Source: Streptomyces filipinensis
GTDB taxonomy: Bacteria; Actinomycetota; Actinomycetes; Streptomycetales; Streptomycetaceae
Direction of reading: 5' to 3'
Assembly: GCF_014649495.1 (NCBI RefSeq)
Contig: NZ_BMTD01000029.1
Coordinates: 1 to 64,000 of the forward strand
DNA: 64,000 bases
The stretch's first letter is position 1, and each line of letters begins with the position of its first letter. The notes beneath the pieces were generated by a model, which saw only the letters and a list, made by a program, of their open reading frames with translations, did not search any database and was not told the origin of the DNA. This document shows positions 59,601-64,000 of the stretch, piece by piece. The position numbers were made by a program, and so were the translations under genes.

Positions 59601-62600
59601 CCGCACCCCGTCCCGAGGGCCAGCGGGCCGCGCTGGAGCGGGCCTACCGCAACGCCGGTGTCTCACCCGCCGACGTCGGCCTCGTCGAGGCGCACGGCAC
59701 CGGGACCGTCGTCGGCGACCGCACCGAACTCACCGTACTCGCCGCGGTGTTCACCGAGGCGGGAGCGCGGAGCGGCGGCTGCGCGCTCGGCTCGGTCAAG
59801 TCGCAGATCGGGCACACCAAGTGCGCCGCCGGACTCGCCGGCCTGATCAAGACCGCCCTCGCCCTGCACACCGGGGTCACCCCGCCCACCCTGCACCTCA
59901 AGCGGCCCAACCCCGCCTGGGTGGAGGCCGGCAGTCCGTTCGTCTTCCACACCCGCGCCCGCCCCTGGACGGCACCGGCCGCCGAACGCCTCGCCGGGGT
60001 CAGCGCGTTCGGCTTCGGCGGCACCAACTTCCACGCGGTCCTGGCCGCACACGCCGACGCCGCACCGCCCCGCCAGGCCCTCGACGCGTGGCCGGCCGAG
60101 CTGTTCCTCTTCCGGGGCCGGGACACGGAGGCCGCCCACCGGCAGGCCGCGGACATCCTCCGGGCCGCCGAGGCCGACGGCCGCCCCTGGCGCCTGCGTG
60201 ACCTCGCCCTCGCCGCGGCCCACCGCGCCGACACCTCCGACGCACCGGTACGGGCCGCGATCGTGGCGCGCGACCCCGGGGAACTCACCGCGCAGCTGCG
60301 ACGGCTCCTGGCCGGCGAGCGCGATCCGGCCGCCGGGATCCACGTCGCCGACCCCGTCGAGGGCGAGATCGCCTTCCTCTTCCCCGGCCAGGGCAGCCAG
60401 CGCCCCGGTATGCTCGCCGACCTCCTCGTCCACCTCCCCGGGCTGCGGCACTACCTGGACCTCGGCCGTGCGTACGCCGACACCGTCCACCCGCCGGCCG
60501 CCTTCGACGACACCGCCCGCGAACGGCACCGGGCCGCCCTCACCGACACCAGGAGCGCACAGCCCGCCCTCGGCATCACGGGCCTGGCCGCCCACGCCTT
60601 CCTCACCTCGGCCGGGATCCACCCCGACCAGGCCGCCGGGCACAGCTACGGAGAACTGGCCGCCCTGGCCGCGGCCGGCGCACTCGACCCCGAGACCCTG
60701 CTGGAGCTGAGCGCCGAGCGGGCCGGTGCGATCCTGGCCGTGGCCGGCGACGACCCGGGCACCATGGCCGCCGTCGGCGCCGCCGCCGAGACCGTCGTAC
60801 ACACCCTGGACACGGCCGGAGCACCCGCCTCGGTCGTCGTCGCCAACCTCAACTCACCGGAACAGACGGTCATCTCGGGACCCACGGCGGACATCGAGAC
60901 GGCCGTACGACTCCTGGGAGCGGCCGGGCTCGGGGCGCGGCGCATCCCCGTGGCCTGTGCCTTCCACAGCCCGCTCGTGGCCGCGGCGGGGGAACGATTC
61001 GCCAAGATCCTCGCGGACAAGACCGTCCGCGCACCCGAGTTCCCCGTGTGGGCCAACCGCACCGCCGCGCCCTACCCACCGCACCCCGCCGGGGTGCGCG
61101 CCGAACTCGCCGCCCAGATCGGCGCCCCGGTCGCCTTCGCCGCCCAGATCGAGGCGATGTACGAGGCCGGCGCGCGCGTCTTCGTGGAGGCGGGCCCCGG
61201 CACGGTCCTCACCCGGCTGGTCGCACGGATCCTCGGCGACCGCCCGCACCGCACGGTCGCCTGCGAGCCGAGCGCCGACAGCGGACTGCGCGGCTGGCTC
61301 GACGCCCTCGCCCGACTCGCCGTGGCCGGACAGCCGGTGCGCACCGCCTGGCTGCTGCGAGGCCGTGACGCCGTCGACGCGCTGCGCACCCCGGCGCCGC
61401 CGCGGCCCGGCTGGACGGTCGACGGGCACCTCGTCCGCACCGCCGACGGAGCACTCCTGCCCGGTGCCCTCGCACCGGCCCGACGAGTCGTGGAGACGAC
61501 CGTGACCACCGACCAGCCGTACGGCGCCCCGGCCGACCGGGACGCGCTCATCTCCGAATTCCTGCGCAGCAGCCGGGAGATGATCGCCGCCCAGCGCGAT
61601 GTCCTGCTCACCTACTTCGGCGCCACACCGGGCGCCACGGCACCGGCGCCCGTCGCACCCGTGCCGCCAGGGCGGCCGACGGCACCCGTACTGCCGCAGG
61701 TGCCCGCCCCGTCGTACGAGCAGGGCGGTGCGGAGCCGGTGGATGCCGAGCGCGTGGACGTGGCGCCGGTGGACGACGTGGAACGGGTCGTCCTGGAGAT
61801 CATCAGCGAACGCACCGGCTACCCCGTGGACATGATCGAACCCGACCTCGACCTGGAGGCGGACCTCAGTATCGACTCCATCAAGCGAGCCGAGATCGCC
61901 GGCGAGCTCGCCAGACGCCTGGGCATCGCCGGCGGCGCCGACGTCCTGGACGACGCCGAACTGGAGGAGCTGGCCAAGGCCCGTACCGCGGCGGCCGTGA
62001 CGCGCTGGCTGACGGCACGGGTGGGCGCGCACACCGGCACCGGGAACGGGCTGCCGCAGGCGCCGTACGGCACCGAGGGGAGCGGGGCGTCCGAAAGGCA
62101 GACCGAGCGGTCCTCCCCGGGCACCGGGAGCGGGCAGCTCGGGGCGCCGTACCCCGCCGACGCAAGAGGGCGGGAGCAGGAGAGCACCGGGCCGGTGCCC
62201 GCCCCGGTCCTCGGGGTGCCGCCCCAGCGGTGCGAGCTGCGAGCCGTGCCGCTCGCGGAGCCGGCCCCCCAGGCCGCCGACGACCCCGGCCTGACCGGCC
62301 GGCGCTTCGCCCTGCTGGGGGACGGTGAGGGCGCGGCGGCCGAGGTCGTGGCACGGCTCGCCGCGAACGGCGCCGACGCCGTGGTCCTCGACCGGGGTCA
62401 CCTCCTCACCACCGCCGACGGCCCCGTCGACGGGGTCGTGTACCTCGGCGCGCTGCCCGGCCCCGGCCTCCCGGTGCTGCCGGACGCCTTCCCGGTGCTC
62501 CGGGCGGCGCTCGGGTGCGGCCCGCGCCGGCTGCTCGCGGTACGGGCCGCCGACCGGACGGCGTCGCTGCGGGCCGCGGGCCTGGACGGGCTGTTCCGCA

Positions 62601-63694
62601 GCATCGCGCGTGAGTACCCGGACCTGCTCGCCCGCGTCGTCGGTGTCGTGGACACCGCCCCCGCAGCCGTCGCCGACGCCGTGCTCGCCGAGCTGCGCGC
62701 CCTCGAACCGGCCCCCGTCGTGCTGCGTACGGCGGCCGGAGCCCGGCAGGTGCCCGTGCTGGTGCCCGCACCCCTGGGCCCCCTCGCCACCACCGGATCC
62801 GGACCCGCGGCGGACGGCGCCGCCGAGGCGGCCGCGCTCGGCCTCGACCGGGACGCGGTGGTACTGCTCGTCGGCGGCGCCCGGGGCATCACCGCGAGGT
62901 TCGCCGCCACCCTGGCCGGCGCCTGCCGGTGCCGTGTCGAGCTGCTGGGCCGTACGCCCGCACCCACCGCGCCCGAGGACCCGCGCACCGCCGGCGCGCG
63001 CACCCCCGTCGAGCTGCGGGCGGCGCTCGCCGCGGCACCCGGCGCACCCGGGCCCGCCGGGATCAACCAGGCCGCCGGACTGCTCCTCGCCCAGCGGGAG
63101 ATCACCACGACCCTCGGGGAACTCGGCGCGCTCGGCAGCGCGGCCCGCTACCGCTCGGTCGACTTCCGGGACCGGGACGCCGTCCTGCAGGCGGTCAAGG
63201 AGATCCACGCCGAGCACGGCCGGCTCGACGGAGTCGTCTTCGCCGCCGGGGTGATCGAGGACCGGCTGATCGCCGACAAGACCCCCGAGTCGTTCCAGCA
63301 GGTGTACGGCACGAAGACGGCCGGGGCCGGCGCGCTGTTCGCCGCCCTGGACGACCTGCCCGGCGAGCCCGCGTTCACCGTGCTGTTCGGCAGCGTCGCC
63401 GCCGTGCTCGGCAACCGCGGCCAGGCCGACTACGCCGCCGCCAACGACGCCCTGGAAGCGCTCGGCGCCGACCGGGCCGCCCGCACGGGCGCCCGCGTAC
63501 TGACCGTCCACTGGGGCCCCTGGGCACCGTCCGGGACACACGGCGGCATGGTCGGCGCGGAACTCGGGCGCGAGTACGCCCGGCGGGGCATCGGACTGAT
63601 CGACCCGGACGAGGGCACCGCGGCCCTGCTGCGGGAACTCGCCTGGGGCGAGCCGTCGGCCCGTGCCGTCGTCTACACCGCGTCGGGCTGGTGA
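56669..63694 (+). CDS. PUFA-type polyketide synthase with tandem NMO-like domains, KS-AT-ACP-KR
   Basis: A 2341-residue multidomain synthase. Order: NMO-like 1 (about 5-245; RGGESGGRVGELS, lacking the His), NMO-like 2 (310-573; QGPMTRVSDQAGFAAAV, EGSECGGHVGPRA with the His), KS (690-1130; DAACASS with Cys874, HGTGT, GHTKCAAG), AT (1235-1533; GHSYGE with Ser1326, AFHSP), single ACP (1705-1785; LSIDSIK with Ser1737), KR (2060-2341; Ser2242 and Tyr2255). PfaD-like NMO enoyl reductases are usually a separate gene in PUFA synthases. ATG 56669 is chosen; GGAG is close by. A TTA codon lies at 57980-57982. The locus resembles the SCO0124-0129 type. Confidence 0.88.
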   Translation: MTSPVRAHELVLCLTPFAAPDAALATAACAAGALGILDLGTGDRRSREELSRLRRAAPGPFGLRVTGRCALTPAETGDAPDTVVLTPDAPWSPVELPPSCRVLAEVTDIGQAHAAVRAGAQGLIARGGESGGRVGELSTFVLLQQLLSDEESGRVPIWACGGIGPRTAAAAVAGGAAGVVLDSQLALLAESGLCETVRQVLRSLDGSETMLLGGHRVLRRRGPDAPEPPTDAPEAVAALLGAHDLRHQLLPVGQDGFLAARFAERWRDVRGVVDGVSAAIREVLVAAAPAGTGSAPVPGPDVDGVSPARALRPGSAMSRALGTRLPVAQGPMTRVSDQAGFAAAVAEDGALPFLALALADGDRARAMLTEARAVLHGRPWGVGVLGFAPEDIRSAQLDAVRELLPTHAIIAGGRPAQAEALERAGIRTFLHVPSPGLLRQFLATGARRFVFEGSECGGHVGPRASFPLWEAQLAVLQDFLAEADPETAPQLEVFFAGGVHDERSAAMVAALAAPLTEQGVAVGVLMGTAYLFTEEAVARGAIRPLFQRQVLTATATALLETAPGHATRCVPSPFTHDYRRREGELRARGMPDREIWETLERLNVGRLRVASKGAERAGDGSLREVGEERQLTDGMFMAGEVAVLRSATTTVAALHRSVTDGAAGFLSTRAAHAGVPRPRTASEPAPPAPLDVAIIGMACMFPQAPDLAAFWANIVTGRDAVTEVPPERWDPAVHHTAGSTASTWGGFLPRIPFDPLRYGIPPASLGSIEPVQLLSLEAARRALEDAGYGEQGGAFDRTRTSVVFGAEAGSDLSNAVTLRAVLPSYYGKVPDGIEEQLPRLTEDSFPGMLANVISGRIANRLDLGGANFTVDAACASSLAALDVACKELVSGTSDLVLCGGADLHNGINDFALFSSVHALSPTGRSRAFDALADGIALGEGVACVVLKRLADAERDGDRIYGVVKGLGSASDGRSLGLTAPRPEGQRAALERAYRNAGVSPADVGLVEAHGTGTVVGDRTELTVLAAVFTEAGARSGGCALGSVKSQIGHTKCAAGLAGLIKTALALHTGVTPPTLHLKRPNPAWVEAGSPFVFHTRARPWTAPAAERLAGVSAFGFGGTNFHAVLAAHADAAPPRQALDAWPAELFLFRGRDTEAAHRQAADILRAAEADGRPWRLRDLALAAAHRADTSDAPVRAAIVARDPGELTAQLRRLLAGERDPAAGIHVADPVEGEIAFLFPGQGSQRPGMLADLLVHLPGLRHYLDLGRAYADTVHPPAAFDDTARERHRAALTDTRSAQPALGITGLAAHAFLTSAGIHPDQAAGHSYGELAALAAAGALDPETLLELSAERAGAILAVAGDDPGTMAAVGAAAETVVHTLDTAGAPASVVVANLNSPEQTVISGPTADIETAVRLLGAAGLGARRIPVACAFHSPLVAAAGERFAKILADKTVRAPEFPVWANRTAAPYPPHPAGVRAELAAQIGAPVAFAAQIEAMYEAGARVFVEAGPGTVLTRLVARILGDRPHRTVACEPSADSGLRGWLDALARLAVAGQPVRTAWLLRGRDAVDALRTPAPPRPGWTVDGHLVRTADGALLPGALAPARRVVETTVTTDQPYGAPADRDALISEFLRSSREMIAAQRDVLLTYFGATPGATAPAPVAPVPPGRPTAPVLPQVPAPSYEQGGAEPVDAERVDVAPVDDVERVVLEIISERTGYPVDMIEPDLDLEADLSIDSIKRAEIAGELARRLGIAGGADVLDDAELEELAKARTAAAVTRWLTARVGAHTGTGNGLPQAPYGTEGSGASERQTERSSPGTGSGQLGAPYPADARGREQESTGPVPAPVLGVPPQRCELRAVPLAEPAPQAADDPGLTGRRFALLGDGEGAAAEVVARLAANGADAVVLDRGHLLTTADGPVDGVVYLGALPGPGLPVLPDAFPVLRAALGCGPRRLLAVRAADRTASLRAAGLDGLFRSIAREYPDLLARVVGVVDTAPAAVADAVLAELRALEPAPVVLRTAAGARQVPVLVPAPLGPLATTGSGPAADGAAEAAALGLDRDAVVLLVGGARGITARFAATLAGACRCRVELLGRTPAPTAPEDPRTAGARTPVELRAALAAAPGAPGPAGINQAAGLLLAQREITTTLGELGALGSAARYRSVDFRDRDAVLQAVKEIHAEHGRLDGVVFAAGVIEDRLIADKTPESFQQVYGTKTAGAGALFAALDDLPGEPAFTVLFGSVAAVLGNRGQADYAAANDALEALGADRAARTGARVLTVHWGPWAPSGTHGGMVGAELGREYARRGIGLIDPDEGTAALLRELAWGEPSARAVVYTASGW

Positions 63695-63695
63695 C

Positions 63696-64000
63696 ATGAC
63701 GGGACGTCACCTGCCGGTGGCCGTCACCGGGATGGCGGTGCTGCTGCCCGGCGCCCCCGGCCTCGACGCCTACTGGCGGAACCTGCGCGACGGTGCCGAC
63801 GCGATCCGGGAGGTCCCCGCGGACCGCTGGGACGCCGCCTACTACCGGCCCGGCCCGCCCGCCGGGAGCGCCGCCGGCCAGGTGTACTGCCGGCGCGGCG
63901 GCTTCGTGGACGGCCTGGCCGAGATCGACGTCACCCGGTACGGCATCATGCCCGCCTCGGTACCCGGCACCGAGCCCGACCAGCTCATCGCCCTCGACGT
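63696..64000 (+). CDS. Second PUFA-type polyketide synthase, KS start only (3' end missing)
   Basis: Starts two bases after the preceding stop, so translationally linked. The 101 visible residues begin a KS: VAVTGMAVLLPGAPGLDAYW, then DGADAIREVPADRWDAAYYR and GGFVDGLAEIDVTRYGIMPA, ending PDQLIALDV at the window edge. This is the PfaC-like N-terminal KS pattern. In PUFA synthases the next domains are a second KS/chain-length factor and dehydratases. Its remainder decides whether the system is reducing or forms another product. GGTGACATG provides only a weak ribosome site, fitting coupling. Confidence 0.85.
   Translation, partial: MTGRHLPVAVTGMAVLLPGAPGLDAYWRNLRDGADAIREVPADRWDAAYYRPGPPAGSAAGQVYCRRGGFVDGLAEIDVTRYGIMPASVPGTEPDQLIALD

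Noticed and set aside
60854..63697. 947-codon minus-strand open frame over the synthase
   Set aside because: Mirror of the KS-AT-ACP-KR gene; composition typical of antisense reading in high-GC DNA.

Overview
The window looks like a Streptomyces chromosome segment. The base composition is very GC-rich, third codon positions are almost always G or C, GTG starts are common, and the gene set is typical of the genus (DUF5999, DUF1707, DUF3037, MocR, PadR, EamA exporters, a second EF-Tu, many TetR/MerR/HxlR regulators). No tRNA, rRNA, CRISPR array or insertion sequence was recognised. About 54 protein genes can be supported, two of them cut by the window edges, plus one gene remnant and two doubtful small ORFs.

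Layout. 1-2.1 kb: molybdenum genes (truncated modA, a Mo-cofactor-domain protein, an HTH-TOBE molybdate-responsive regulator) and a DUF1707 protein. 2.2-7.2 kb: minus-strand permease, membrane protein, universal stress protein and small conserved proteins, with a decayed sugar-binding-protein fragment between them. 7.8-14.7 kb: glutamate-cysteine ligase-like enzyme, CPBP protease, PhzF, MerR and PadR regulators with clear operators, SRPBCC and Clp-N proteins. 14.7-22.8 kb: three EamA-type exporters mixed with a MocR/PNPOx pair, LysR, a flavin/F420 oxidoreductase, a cysteine-hydrolase-fold protein and a Rieske lipoprotein. 22.9-30.1 kb: HipA-like kinase with DUF3037, two SDR genes, a peptide-binding lipoprotein, uracil-DNA glycosylase with a DNA-damage promoter, and small proteins. 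30.2-38.9 kb: TetR-controlled FAD monooxygenase with a Gfo/Idh oxidoreductase, apolipoprotein N-acyltransferase, and a GDSL hydrolase-MFS exporter operon that seems to share an operator with a nearby TetR gene. 39-48.2 kb: UppP, HxlR with thiolase, DedA-like protein, zinc dehydrogenase, AlkD-like repair protein with an SOS-like box, a second EF-Tu and a spermidine-synthase-like protein. 48.3-56.3 kb: secreted peptide, galactose oxidase with two CBM32-like domains, secreted DUF8017-like protein, hotdog protein, GalU, and a sigma-like/zinc-motif/ricin-lectin membrane protein.

The right end (56.6-64.0 kb) opens a biosynthetic locus: a 2341-residue PUFA-type polyketide synthase with tandem nitronate-monooxygenase-like domains, KS, AT, one ACP and KR, followed two bases later by the start of a second KS-containing protein that runs off the window. 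The first gene has a good promoter and an in-frame TTA codon, so its translation should depend on the bldA leucine tRNA. This is the most distinctive system here.

Regulation can be read from the DNA at many places: palindromes between divergent regulator/target pairs (MerR, PadR, MocR, two TetRs, HxlR, the HTH-TOBE regulator), two different DNA-damage promoters in front of two repair genes, leaderless transcripts, and a possible peptide-coding attenuator leader in front of an EamA exporter.
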